A stretch of DNA of 64,000 bases, from positions 62,001-126,000 of the forward strand of contig NZ_BMUZ01000006.1 of the NCBI RefSeq assembly GCF_014650455.1, read 5' to 3'. Below, one piece after another: positions 40,941-49,769 of the stretch; the first letter of the stretch is position 1; each line of letters begins with the position of its first letter. Source of the DNA: Streptomyces xanthochromogenes (GTDB taxonomy: Bacteria; Actinomycetota; Actinomycetes; Streptomycetales; Streptomycetaceae). The notes under the pieces were generated by a model that saw only the letters and a program-made list of their open reading frames with translations, searched no databases and was not told where the DNA came from. Made by a program: the position numbers and the translations under genes.

Positions 40941-42088
40941 CGCCCGGCCCCCACGGCGGGCGGCCCCGCCACGGGCAGCCGGATGCCGAACACCGCTCCC
41001 CCGCCCTCGGCGTCCGAGACGGTGAGTTCGCCGCCGTGCCGGCGCACGATCTCGCGGCTGATGGTGAGCCCGAGCCCGGTGCCGGGGAAACCCCCGGTCT
41101 CGGCGTTGGGGGCGCGTACGAACCCGGAGAAGATCTCCTCGCGGTACTGCTCGGGCACGCCGATCCCGGTGTCGGCCACGTCGATGTGCCACTGGTCGCC
41201 GTGCGGGGCCGCCTCGATGTCGATGCGCCCGCCGGGCGGGGTGAACTTGGCAGCATTCTCAAGGAGGTTGGCGAGTACGTGCGCCAGGCGGTGCTCGTCG
41301 CCGTGCAGCAGCGGGCCCTCGGAACAGCGCAGCACCACGAACACCCCGGCCCCCGCGGTGGTGGACATCCGGTCGAGCACGGCGTGCTGGACCATGCGTG
41401 CGACGTCCACCCGGCCGAACTCCATCCTCAGCTGCGGGGAGCGCAGCCGGGCCGTGTCCATGAGCGTGGTCATGACGCCCTCCATCCGGGTGGCGTTCCG
41501 CCTGATCGCGGCGAGGAGGGTGCGCTGGTCGTGGTCGAGCGGGCCGGACGCCGGGTCGGCGAGGAGCTCGCAGAAGCTGAGGATCGAGGTCAGCGGGGTG
41601 CGCAGGCTGTGCGAGGCGAGGGCGAGGAACGCGTTGCGCTGTCCGGCGAGCTCGGCGAGGGCGGCGTTGTCCCGCTCCAGCGCGTGCTCGCGGCGCTTGT
41701 CCTCGGTGATGTCCTCGGCCGTCCACAGCGATCCGAAGGGCACGCCCTCGGCGTCGTACAGCGGCTCCACGTCGCGCCGGATCACCCGGCCGTCGGCGAG
41801 CTCGATCTCGGCGGCCCGGTGGATGTGCCGGGCCGCGATCGCGTGGGTGGTGTCGACGACCCAGGTGGGCCGCTCGGCGAAGGTGTCGCACACCGCGTCG
41901 ACGACCGGTCCGAGCGGGGCGCCCGGGGTGGTCGCGACGCGGCCCGCGAGGGCGAACATCTCGGTGAAACGCCGGTTGACGGCGATCACGACGTCGTCGC
42001 CGCCTTGAACGATGGCCGCCCTGGGCAGTGCTTCCAGGACGGCCTGCAGTCGGTCGCGGTGCACCCGACCACCGTACGCTCGGGCCAC
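40937..42088 (-). CDS. PAS-containing soluble sensor histidine kinase
   Basis: A 383-residue kinase with no membrane helix, so the signal is probably cytoplasmic. An N-terminal PAS domain spans about residues 12-125. HisKA follows with phosphoacceptor His160 in LASHSLRTPLTSIL, then HATPase_c with the N box LANLLENAAKFT, G1 DTGIG, F box SGF and G2 GTGLGLTI. It phosphorylates the coupled response regulator. The start is GTG 42088 or the in-frame GTG 42064; neither has a good ribosome site. Upstream lies the ABC-F gene on the same strand with a strong palindrome between. Confidence 0.9.
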   Translation of the reverse strand: MARAYGGRVHRDRLQAVLEALPRAAIVQGGDDVVIAVNRRFTEMFALAGRVATTPGAPLGPVVDAVCDTFAERPTWVVDTTHAIAARHIHRAAEIELADGRVIRRDVEPLYDAEGVPFGSLWTAEDITEDKRREHALERDNAALAELAGQRNAFLALASHSLRTPLTSILSFCELLADPASGPLDHDQRTLLAAIRRNATRMEGVMTTLMDTARLRSPQLRMEFGRVDVARMVQHAVLDRMSTTAGAGVFVVLRCSEGPLLHGDEHRLAHVLANLLENAAKFTPPGGRIDIEAAPHGDQWHIDVADTGIGVPEQYREEIFSGFVRAPNAETGGFPGTGLGLTISREIVRRHGGELTVSDAEGGGAVFGIRLPVAGPPAVGAGR

Positions 42089-42101
42089 CGCACATCGCGG
42101 T

Positions 42102-42121
42102 CGCGGACGCGCGCGTCCGCG
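42102..42121 (-). terminator. 20-bp palindrome between abcF and the histidine kinase
   Basis: CGCGGACGCGCGCGTCCGCG is a perfect 20-bp palindrome about 67 bases past the ABC-F stop and 14 bases before the kinase start. A transcript hairpin would have a small loop of three to four bases. It is likely the ABC-F terminator, but could influence the kinase start. Confidence 0.5.
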
Positions 42122-42130
42122 GTGCGGTGA

Positions 42131-42189
42131 CCCGGGCGGAGTCGGTCCGGTGAGCCGAGCACGGTCGGCGGGGCGCCCCGGGCGGAGTC
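42131..42189. repeat. Direct repeat echoing the ABC-F gene end
   Basis: CCCGGGCGGAGTC occurs at 42177-42189, running into the stop codon (TCA on the plus strand, 42188-42190), and again at 42131-42143. The offset is 46 bp. Flanking bases also match in part. Confidence 0.65.
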
Positions 42190-43825
42190 AGTGCTCGGTG
42201 ACCTTTCCGTCCGCGACTTCCAGCCGCCGGGACGTGTGGACGGCGTCGAGCATCCGCCGGTCGTGGGTGACCAGGAGCAGGGTGCCGGTGTACGAGTCGA
42301 GCGCGGACTCCAGCTGCTCGATGGCGGGCAGGTCCAGGTGGTTGGTCGGCTCGTCGAGAACGAGGAGGTTCACACCCCGGCCCTGGAGCAGCGCGAGGGC
42401 GGCCCGGGTGCGCTCACCGGGCGAGAGCGAACCGGCCGGACGCAGCACGTGGTGCGCCTTGAGCCCGAACTTGGCGAGCAGGGTCCGCACCTCGGCGGGC
42501 TCCGTGTCGGGGACGGCCGCGCAGAACGCGTCGAGCAGCGACTCCTCCCCCAGGAACAGGCCGCGCGCCTGGTCGACCTCGCCGACGACGACACCGGAGC
42601 CGAGCGCGCCCTGCCCCGCGTCCAGCGGCAGCCGCCCCAGGAGTGCGGCGAGCAGGGTGGACTTGCCCGCACCGTTGGCACCGGTGATGGCGACGCGGTC
42701 GGCCCAGTCGATCTGCAGCGACACGGGTCCGAAGGTGAAGCCCTCGCGGTGCACCTCGGCGCCGTTCAGCGTCGCGACGACCGCGCCCGAGCGGGGCGCG
42801 GCGGCGATCTCCATGCGCAGCTCCCACTCCTTGCGGGGCTCGTCCACCACGTCGAGGCGTTCGATCATGCGCTGGGTCTGGCGGGCCTTGGAGGCCTGCT
42901 TCTCGCTGGCTTCGCTGCGGAACTTCTTTCCGAGCTTGTCGCTGTCGGTGGCCTTGCGGCGGGCGTTCTTGACGCCCTTGTCCATCCAGGAGCGCTGCAT
43001 CTGGGCACGGCCCTCCAGAGCGGAGCGCTTGTCGGCGTACTCCTCGAAGTCCTCGCGGGCGTGCCGGCGGGCGGTGGCGCGCTCTTCGAGATACGCCTCG
43101 TAGCCACCGCCGTACAGGTTGATCTGCTGCTGGGCCAGGTCGAGTTCGAGCACCTTGGTGACGGTACGGGCGAGGAACTCGCGGTCGTGGCTGACGACGA
43201 CGGTGCCGGCCCGCAGCCCCTTCACGAACGCTTCGAGCCGCTCCAGACCGTCCAGGTCGAGGTCGTTGGTCGGCTCGTCCAGGAGGAAGACGTCGTAGCG
43301 GGACAGGAGCAGCGAGGCGAGGCCCGCGCGGGCGGCCTGGCCGCCGGAGAGCGCGGTCATCGGCTGGTCGAGGCCGGTGGTCAGACCGAGGGAGGCCGCG
43401 ACCTCCTCGGCGCGCTCGTCGAGGTCGGCGCCGCCCAGCGCGAGCCAGCGCTCCAGGCTGTCGGCGTAGGCGTCGTCCGCGCCGGGAGCCCCGTCGACCA
43501 GGGCCTGGGTGGCGGCGTCCATCGTCTCCTGGGCGGCGGCGACACCGGTGCGGCGCGCGAGGAAGGCGCGGATCGTCTCCCCCGGGCGCCGGTCGGGCTC
43601 CTGCGGGAGATGGCCGACGCTCGCGCCGGGCGGGGAGAGCCGCAGCTCGCCCTCTTCGGGGGTGTCCAGCCCGGCGAGCAGACGCAGCAGGGAGGACTTG
43701 CCCGCGCCGTTGGGTCCGACGAGGCCGATGACGTCGCCGGGGGCGACCACCAGGTCGAGCCCGGCGAACAGGGTGCGGTCGCCGTGGCCGGCGGCGAGGT
43801 CCTTGGCGACGAGAGTTGCAGTCAT
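42188..43825 (-). CDS. ABC-F family ATPase
   Basis: A 545-residue protein with two ABC ATPase domains and no membrane segment. Domain 1 has Walker A GPNGAGKSSLL near residue 39 and signature LSGGQAARAG; domain 2 has GANGAGKSTLL near 367 and SLSPGERTRAALA. The linker between them (EERATARRHARED, then RRKATDSDKLGKKF) is highly charged, as in ribosome-binding ABC-F proteins that protect ribosomes or tune translation. Both Walker B sequences end in LDEPTN. Whether it gives antibiotic resistance cannot be told. The start ATG 43825 has an AGGA-like site upstream. Confidence 0.92.
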   Translation of the reverse strand: MTATLVAKDLAAGHGDRTLFAGLDLVVAPGDVIGLVGPNGAGKSSLLRLLAGLDTPEEGELRLSPPGASVGHLPQEPDRRPGETIRAFLARRTGVAAAQETMDAATQALVDGAPGADDAYADSLERWLALGGADLDERAEEVAASLGLTTGLDQPMTALSGGQAARAGLASLLLSRYDVFLLDEPTNDLDLDGLERLEAFVKGLRAGTVVVSHDREFLARTVTKVLELDLAQQQINLYGGGYEAYLEERATARRHAREDFEEYADKRSALEGRAQMQRSWMDKGVKNARRKATDSDKLGKKFRSEASEKQASKARQTQRMIERLDVVDEPRKEWELRMEIAAAPRSGAVVATLNGAEVHREGFTFGPVSLQIDWADRVAITGANGAGKSTLLAALLGRLPLDAGQGALGSGVVVGEVDQARGLFLGEESLLDAFCAAVPDTEPAEVRTLLAKFGLKAHHVLRPAGSLSPGERTRAALALLQGRGVNLLVLDEPTNHLDLPAIEQLESALDSYTGTLLLVTHDRRMLDAVHTSRRLEVADGKVTEH

Positions 43826-43996
43826 GAGGTGTCCGATCCTAAGCCGTCGTCCGGGCCTGCCCGATTCCGGCCGCCCGTGCCGCCCGACAGTGCCGCGCAT
43901 CACGCTCGCGTCGGCCGGAACCGCACGCGATCCGCCGGACGCGATGCGAGACTCCCCAAGTAACCGGCCCTGCCCCGCCCTGGAGGTTTCCGCACC

Positions 43997-44773
43997 ATGA
44001 GCACTGCCGCGTCGCCCCGCTGGCTCTTCGCCGGGGAGCCGCGCCCCGGCGCACCCCGGCTGTACTGCTTCGCGCACGGGGGCGGTTCGGCCACGGAGTA
44101 CCTGCGCTGGGCGCGGGACATGCCGGGCGCCGAGTTGCACGCCGTCCAGCTGCCGGGCCGCGGCTCGCGCTACAACGAGCCGATGTTCGCCTCGATGGAC
44201 GCCCTGGTGGCCGCGTTCCTCGACGAGGTGTCGCCCGGTCCGGGGCCGTTCGCCTTCTTCGGGCACAGCCTCGGCTCGCTCATCGCGTACGAGATCACCC
44301 GTGCCCTGCGTGACGCTGGCCGGCCGCTGCCGTACCGGCTGGTCCTGTCGGGCTACCCGGCCCCGCACCACCGCCACGAACGGGTCGCCGACCCCCTGCA
44401 CCACCTGCCCGACGACGAGCTCATCGACCGGGTCGCGCGGCTCCACGGCGGCATCCCGCAGGAGGTCCTCGACTCGAAGGAGCTGCGGGAGCTGGTCGTC
44501 GGCGCGCTCCGGGACGACTACCGCGTCCTGGAGACGTACGCCTGGCGCGAGGCGGAACCGCTGCCCGTGCCGATCACCGTGTTCGGCGGCAGCGCGGACC
44601 ATGCGCGTGCGGAGCTCGACGCATGGCAGCAACACACCACGGCTGATGTGACGGTACGTCAATTTCCGGGCGGGCACTTCTACTTGCGCGAAGACCCCGC
44701 CCCGGTGCTGCGGGAGCTGGCGGAGGCCGTGGCACGGTCCACGTCCTCCGCCGCTCCCCGCCCGGCCCGCTGA
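43997..44773 (+). CDS. Type II thioesterase (alpha/beta hydrolase)
   Basis: A 258-residue thioesterase II of the kind that clears misprimed carrier proteins in polyketide and nonribosomal peptide synthesis. Family features: LYCFAHGGGSATEY near residue 22, PGRGSRYNEP near 52, nucleophile Ser in FGHSLGSL near 91, and a late GGHFYLRED with the catalytic His. No synthase gene lies in the window, so its partner is elsewhere or it is an orphan. The stop codon is the loop of a perfect 10-bp hairpin shared with the convergent peptidase gene. Confidence 0.92.
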   Translation: MSTAASPRWLFAGEPRPGAPRLYCFAHGGGSATEYLRWARDMPGAELHAVQLPGRGSRYNEPMFASMDALVAAFLDEVSPGPGPFAFFGHSLGSLIAYEITRALRDAGRPLPYRLVLSGYPAPHHRHERVADPLHHLPDDELIDRVARLHGGIPQEVLDSKELRELVVGALRDDYRVLETYAWREAEPLPVPITVFGGSADHARAELDAWQQHTTADVTVRQFPGGHFYLREDPAPVLRELAEAVARSTSSAAPRPAR

Positions 44774-44783
44774 GCGGGCCGGG
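44761..44783. terminator. Hairpin with the stop codon as its loop (thioesterase)
   Basis: CCCGGCCCGC (44761-44770) pairs perfectly with GCGGGCCGGG (44774-44783), and the three loop bases are TGA, the thioesterase stop. It lies 10 bases from the end of the convergent peptidase gene, so it can end both transcripts. Confidence 0.7.
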
Positions 44784-44793
44784 CGCGGCCGAG

Positions 44794-46779
44794 TCAGCGG
44801 CGGGTGTCCCCGGGCATCCGCTGCGTCATGCGCGGCACCGCAACGCCCTCGGGTGACGCCGGGCGGCCGCCGAGCCGCGCAGGCGTCCCGGCCGTCGCCT
44901 GCGCGAACGCCCTGGCGCCGCCGACGAACGGCACCCTGGCCGCCGTCCGCGCCAGGTCCACGGTCAGGGTCGGCGTGCTCGCCGCCGGCTCGATGAGCCC
45001 GTTGTCGGTGCCCGCCACGATCAGCGCGAGCCGGTGTCCGGCCGGTACGACGTGGTCGGTGGCGGCCAGGTCGAGCGTGATCGTGTACGGCTTGCCCGGG
45101 GTCAGCGCCACACCCTTGGTGGCGGAGGCGTAGTGGCCGAGGTCGGCCCAGCCGCGGCTGAACACGGTGGCTCCCACGTCGGCCCTGTCGGCGGAGGTGG
45201 TGAGGTAGCAGGAGCTGTCACCGGCCGTGCTCGCGCCCCAGCAGGTGCGGTCGCTGCCGGTGAGGATGCCTTCGCCGTTCCCCGAGTAGTTGCGGATCGT
45301 GTCGGGCCCGAGGTCCACGAGGACCGCCGAGAGATGGGCGCCGGCGGTGGTGGGCGTCGCGGTGACGGTCACCCTGGAAGAGCCCGACACGCGCAGGTCC
45401 TTGGCCAGCGGCCGGGTGACGAACCCGGCCTTCTCGGGCGTGTACTTGTCGATCGCTGCGGCCCAACTCGTCTCGTCCAGCGCCGGGTTGTCGGTGAACG
45501 TGGCGGTGGAGCGGGCGGGAGCGGACTTCAGCGAAAGACCCCCGACACCTGCCACGGGCCCGCTCACCGGGTGCACCTCGGTCGGGGCGGTGCCGGCCGG
45601 CGGCCACACGCGGTCGGTGCTCCACTGGTCGGGATGGCGCTCGATGTCGGCCATCGGCTGCCGCTCGATGCCGTTGTCGTAGCCGAGGAGGTAGTGGTCG
45701 AACCACTGGTGCAGGGTGTCCACCCAGGCGCCGCGCCGGTAGTCGAACGGGTCGACGTGGCCGGTCTGGGACAGCCAGATCTTGCGCTCGACGCCGTTCT
45801 TGGCGAGCGCGTCCCACCACTGGCCGAAGTTCTTCGTCCGGACGTTGAGGTCCTGCATGCCATGCACGACGAACACACTGGCCTTCACCTTGTGGGCGTC
45901 GAGCACATAGTCCCGGGCGGTCCAGAACTTCGTCCAGTCGCCGCTGCGCGGTGCTCCGTCGACGAGCTTCTGCTGCGCCGCGGCACAGCGGCCCTGCGCG
46001 TCCGGGCTGTCGACGTATCCGGCCAGGTCGGCCGGGCCGCCGTCGTAGAGGGCCGCGCCCTTGGCGAAGTAGTAGTCGTACCAGGACGAGATCGAGCTGA
46101 TCGGCACGATGGTCTTCAGGCCCTCGACACCGGTGGCGGCGACGCCGTTGGCGATGGTGCCGTCCCAGCTCTTGCCGATCATGCCGGTGCGGCCGTTGCT
46201 CCACCCGGCGCCGGCGCGCTGGTTCCCGGTGCGCGTCGTATAGCCGCGGGCCCGGCCGTTCAGCCAGTCCACGACCGCCTTGGCGGAGAGCACGTCGGAC
46301 GGGCCGCCGACGTCGACGCAGCCGTCCGAGCGGTTGGTTCCGGCCAGGTCCACACCGACCACCGCGTAGCCGCGCGGCACGAAGTAGTTGTCGTAATACA
46401 GGGGCATCTGCACGACGTTCCCGGCCGCGTCGTACGTCTTGAGCTGGCCCTCGTTGCCGCGTCCGCAGCAGGAGTAGTACGGGCTCGCGTCCATGATGAC
46501 CGGAACCTTGCGGCCCTGCTGTGCGGGCTCGCGGGGCCGGACGATGTCGACGGCGACCCGGTCGTTCCTGCCGTCCCCGTCGCCGTCGAGCCCGGTGTCG
46601 ACCCAGACGGCCTCGCGGACGGCGTTCTCGTACGAATAGACCGGCAGGCTCTCCTTGGCACGGGCCGCCTGGGCACCTCCCGGAGCCAGGAGCACCGCCG
46701 CCAGGGCGGCCACGGCCGCGAGGACGAGTATTCGGAGAGATCTTGACCTGTGGCGGTTGGCCCGCGCGCGTATCGGCAT
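44794..46779 (-). CDS. Secreted Xaa-Pro dipeptidyl-peptidase-like protein (S15)
   Basis: A 661-residue exported peptidase of the CocE/PepX family, which removes X-Pro dipeptides from N termini. The signal peptide is clear (RHRSRSLRILVLAAVAALAAVLLAPGG in parts, cleavage near AQAA). The alpha/beta hydrolase core has the nucleophile Ser in GMIGKSWDGT, the Asp in VHGMQDLNV and the His in SQTGHVDPFD. A C-terminal jelly-roll domain (from about 480) is typical. ATG 46779 is the first codon before the basic n-region. It is divergent from a secreted M1 aminopeptidase, suggesting a shared role in extracellular peptide breakdown. Confidence 0.92.
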   Translation of the reverse strand: MPIRARANRHRSRSLRILVLAAVAALAAVLLAPGGAQAARAKESLPVYSYENAVREAVWVDTGLDGDGDGRNDRVAVDIVRPREPAQQGRKVPVIMDASPYYSCCGRGNEGQLKTYDAAGNVVQMPLYYDNYFVPRGYAVVGVDLAGTNRSDGCVDVGGPSDVLSAKAVVDWLNGRARGYTTRTGNQRAGAGWSNGRTGMIGKSWDGTIANGVAATGVEGLKTIVPISSISSWYDYYFAKGAALYDGGPADLAGYVDSPDAQGRCAAAQQKLVDGAPRSGDWTKFWTARDYVLDAHKVKASVFVVHGMQDLNVRTKNFGQWWDALAKNGVERKIWLSQTGHVDPFDYRRGAWVDTLHQWFDHYLLGYDNGIERQPMADIERHPDQWSTDRVWPPAGTAPTEVHPVSGPVAGVGGLSLKSAPARSTATFTDNPALDETSWAAAIDKYTPEKAGFVTRPLAKDLRVSGSSRVTVTATPTTAGAHLSAVLVDLGPDTIRNYSGNGEGILTGSDRTCWGASTAGDSSCYLTTSADRADVGATVFSRGWADLGHYASATKGVALTPGKPYTITLDLAATDHVVPAGHRLALIVAGTDNGLIEPAASTPTLTVDLARTAARVPFVGGARAFAQATAGTPARLGGRPASPEGVAVPRMTQRMPGDTRR

Positions 46780-46990
46780 GGCCGGAAGGTACTCCGGTCA
46801 ACTCCCGCGCAAAAGAGGGCAGTCGAAGGCGTGAAGTGGACGAAGGGTCACACATCAACGTGTCGGCCGAATGGCGATCGTGTGACAGGAGGAGCCATGG
46901 ACATGACCGGGGCGGGAAGGGCTGAATAGGCTCCGAAGAGATCGTTCACCATCGTGCACCCCACGACGACACTGACGACTTGGAGCTTTT

Positions 46991-48523
46991 GTGCACCGCA
47001 AAATCATCGCCCCGAGCGTGCTCGCCGCCTCCCTGCTGCTGGTGATCCCGGCGTCGGCCGCGGACTTCACTCCGGGCGCCCCGGGCATCGGCGACCCCTA
47101 CTACCCGGCCAGCGGCAACGGCGGTTACGACGTCTCGCACTACGACCTCAAGCTCAGGTACCAGCCGAAGACGGACCTGCTGGAGGGCACGGCCACGCTG
47201 CTCGCCACCACCCAGCAGGACCTGTCCCGCTTCAACCTGGACTTCGGCCTCGCCGTCAGCGAGGTGCGGGTGAACGGCACCAAGGCCACGTTCGCGAAGT
47301 CCGGCAGCCACGAGTTGGAGATCACTCCGGCGACGCCGCTGCCCAAGGGCCGCTCCATCACCGTGGTCGTGAAGTACGCGGGCAAGCCCTCCGAGCTGAA
47401 GGTCGACGGCTGGACGGCGTGGGCGCGCACCCCGGACGGCGGAGTGGCCGCCCAGGAGCCGGACTCGGCCGTGTGGTGGTTCCCCTCCAACGACCACCCG
47501 CTCGACAAGGCCAGCTACGACGTGTCGGTGAAGGTGCCCGACGGCACCCAGGCGATCAGCAACGGCGTTCTGCAGAGCCAGAGTTCGAAGCTCGGCTGGA
47601 CCACGTACAACTGGCGTTCCAACAAGCCGCAGGCCTCCTATCTGACGACGCTCGCGGTGGGCAAGTTCGACATCACCACCGACAGGACGGCGAGCGGCCT
47701 GCCGGTCCTCAACGCCTACAGCAAGGACCTGGGCGACAACGACGGGGCGGCGCGCGCCAGCATCGAGCGCACCAAGGACGTCGCCGAGTGGCTTGAGAGC
47801 GTGTTCGGCAAGTACCCCTTCAACGCGGTCGGCGGCTACGTCCCGAACGTCACCAGCCACTTCGCGCTGGAGACCCAGACGCGCCCCTTCTACAGCCCCG
47901 CCCAGTTCGCGGGCGGCGCCAACGTGTCCGTGGTCGTCCACGAGTTGGCGCACCAGTGGTACGGCGACAGCGTCTCGGTCAAGGGCTGGAAGGACATCTG
48001 GGACAACGAGGGCTTCGCGTCCTACGCCCAGTGGCTCTGGTCGGAGAAGGAGGGCGACGGCACCGCGCAGGAGCTGGCGGACTGGGTGTACGCGCAGCAC
48101 CCCGCCGACGACCCGTTCTGGAAGGTCAAGCCGGGCGACCCGGGCCCGGACAACCAGTTCGACGGTGCCGTCTACGACCGGGGCGCCCTCGCCATCCAGG
48201 CGCTGCGCAACACGGTCGGCGACGCGTCCTTCTTCAAGATCCTCAAGGGCTGGCCGGCCGAGCACGCCTATGGCAACGCGGCCGTCGGCGACTTCGTGAA
48301 GTATGCCGAGAAGGTCTCGGGCAAGCCGCTCGCGGAGCTCTTCGACACCTGGCTCTTCCAGCCGTCGAAGCCGTCCGGCTCCGCCGCTCTCAAGGCCGGG
48401 TTCGGCGCGCGGGCCGGCGTCGCGGCCTCCCCGTCGGCCAAGGCCGTCAACCCGGCGAAGCCGGTGGAGCCGAAGTCCTGGAAGAAGATCGTCGAGTCGC
48501 ACTCGGCCCACGCCGGGCACTGA
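46991..48523 (+). CDS. Secreted M1-family metallopeptidase
   Basis: A 510-residue zinc aminopeptidase-like protein with an N-terminal signal peptide (KIIAPSVLAASLLLVIPASAA). The gluzincin site is intact: His317, Glu318 and His321 in HELAHQWYGD, with the third ligand Glu340 in NEGFASY, the HEXXH-X18-E spacing. The exopeptidase GxMEN motif is replaced by HFALETQT, where the Glu is kept but the Gly-Ala-Met differs. GTG 46991 has TTGGAG upstream. It is about 350 residues shorter than large M1 enzymes and lacks their C-terminal helical domain. A 21-bp hairpin follows the stop. Confidence 0.93.
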   Translation: MHRKIIAPSVLAASLLLVIPASAADFTPGAPGIGDPYYPASGNGGYDVSHYDLKLRYQPKTDLLEGTATLLATTQQDLSRFNLDFGLAVSEVRVNGTKATFAKSGSHELEITPATPLPKGRSITVVVKYAGKPSELKVDGWTAWARTPDGGVAAQEPDSAVWWFPSNDHPLDKASYDVSVKVPDGTQAISNGVLQSQSSKLGWTTYNWRSNKPQASYLTTLAVGKFDITTDRTASGLPVLNAYSKDLGDNDGAARASIERTKDVAEWLESVFGKYPFNAVGGYVPNVTSHFALETQTRPFYSPAQFAGGANVSVVVHELAHQWYGDSVSVKGWKDIWDNEGFASYAQWLWSEKEGDGTAQELADWVYAQHPADDPFWKVKPGDPGPDNQFDGAVYDRGALAIQALRNTVGDASFFKILKGWPAEHAYGNAAVGDFVKYAEKVSGKPLAELFDTWLFQPSKPSGSAALKAGFGARAGVAASPSAKAVNPAKPVEPKSWKKIVESHSAHAGH

Positions 48524-48541
48524 CGCATCAGGGTGGACAAC

Positions 48542-48589
48542 GGCAGGGCGGGTCCCGGCGGGTGAACTCCCGCCGGGACCCGCCCTGCC
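48542..48589 (+). terminator. Very strong terminator after the M1 peptidase gene
   Basis: A perfect 21-bp stem (48542-48562 with 48569-48589) around the loop TGAACT begins 19 bases past the stop codon. It insulates the LacI regulator from read-through. Confidence 0.85.
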
Positions 48590-48592
48590 CGG

Positions 48593-48606
48593 TGGGAGCG
48601 CTCTCT
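48593..48606 (+). promoter_or_regulatory. LacI-family operator upstream of the LacI gene
   Basis: TGGGAGCGCTCTCT, with palindromic core GAGCGCTC, closely matches the TGGGAGCGCTCCCA site bound by Streptomyces sugar regulators of the CebR type. It is 87 bases before the regulator start, suggesting autoregulation. Confidence 0.65.
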
Positions 48607-48693
48607 CCACGGGCACCCGAACAGCCGATACGCTGCCGGGCGACGCAGTCCGCACAGGGGCCGCCCGCGGTCCGCCCATGAGGAGAGCCCGCC

Positions 48694-49719
48694 TTGACCG
48701 AGCAGTACTTCGGGACGCGACCCACCCTCGAAGCCGTCGCGGCACGCGCCGGTGTCTCCCGGGCCACCGCTTCCCGGGTCGTCAATGGCGGTACCGGGGT
48801 GCGCCCGCCGCTGGTCGACAAGGTGCGTCAAGCGGTCGAGGAACTGGGCTACGTGCCCAACCCCGCGGCCCGTTCACTGGTCACCCGGCGCACGGGAGCG
48901 GTCGCCGTGGTCGTCGCCGAGCCGGAGACCCGGTTCTTCTCCGACCCCTTCTTCTCGCAGCAGATCCGCGGCATCAGCAAGGAACTGTCCGCCCACGACG
49001 TCCAGTTGGTGCTGTTGCTCGTCGAGGGCCCGGACGACTACGGAAGGATCTCCCGCTATCTGACGGGTGGTCATGTCGACGGGGCACTCGCCTTCTCGCT
49101 GCACGACGACGACCCGCTGCCCGGGATCACCCGCGGCGCGGGCATGCTGACGGTCTTCGGCGGCCGGCCGGGCTTCCCCGCCGCCGTTCCCTACGTCGAC
49201 GCCGACAACCGGGGCGGTGCGCGCGAGGCCGTGCGCCATCTGCAATCGCTCGGCCGTCGGCGGATCGCGCACATCGCGGGCCCGCTGGACCAGACGGCTT
49301 CCACCGACCGGCTCGCCGGCTACCGCGACATGCTCCCGGAGGCCGATCCCGCCCTGGTGGCGGAGGGCGCGTTCACCACGGCCAGCGGAGCGCGGGCCAT
49401 GGCCGAACTCCTTGACAGGCGCCCCGAGTTGGACGCCGTGTTCGCCGCCAACGACCTGATGGCGTCGGGTGCGCTGCGGGTGCTGCGCGAGCACGGCCGC
49501 CGGGTGCCCGAGGACGTCGCGCTGGTGGGCTTCGACGACATGGTCTCGATCGCCGAGGCGACCGACCCCCCGCTGACGACCGTGCGCCAGGAGATCGAGG
49601 AGATGGGCCGCCTCATGGCCCGCCTGTTGCTGCGCGGCCTCGACCAGGGCGTATCCGGTCCGGCCGCCCCCTCCTCGGTGATCACCCCGACCACGCTGGT
49701 CCGGCGCGCGTCGGCCTGA
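48694..49719 (+). CDS. LacI-family sugar-responsive regulator
   Basis: A 341-residue repressor. Residues 8-32 form the LacI helix-turn-helix (LEAVAARAGVSRATASRVVNG) and the hinge region follows (YVPNPAARSL). Residues 65-335 form a periplasmic-binding-like sensor domain with YVDADNRGGAREAVRHL, AVFAANDLMASGAL and VGFDDM. The start is TTG 48694, chosen because AGGAGA is 8 bases upstream and nothing else fits. No sugar transport or glycosidase genes are adjacent, so its targets are elsewhere; the alpha-galactosidase at 4101 is too far to claim. The inducer is unknown. Confidence 0.92.
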   Translation: MTEQYFGTRPTLEAVAARAGVSRATASRVVNGGTGVRPPLVDKVRQAVEELGYVPNPAARSLVTRRTGAVAVVVAEPETRFFSDPFFSQQIRGISKELSAHDVQLVLLLVEGPDDYGRISRYLTGGHVDGALAFSLHDDDPLPGITRGAGMLTVFGGRPGFPAAVPYVDADNRGGAREAVRHLQSLGRRRIAHIAGPLDQTASTDRLAGYRDMLPEADPALVAEGAFTTASGARAMAELLDRRPELDAVFAANDLMASGALRVLREHGRRVPEDVALVGFDDMVSIAEATDPPLTTVRQEIEEMGRLMARLLLRGLDQGVSGPAAPSSVITPTTLVRRASA

Positions 49720-49769
49720 CCCCTGTCACCCGGCTCTTGGCGGCGAAACACCGTGCCCGGGCCGGGAGT

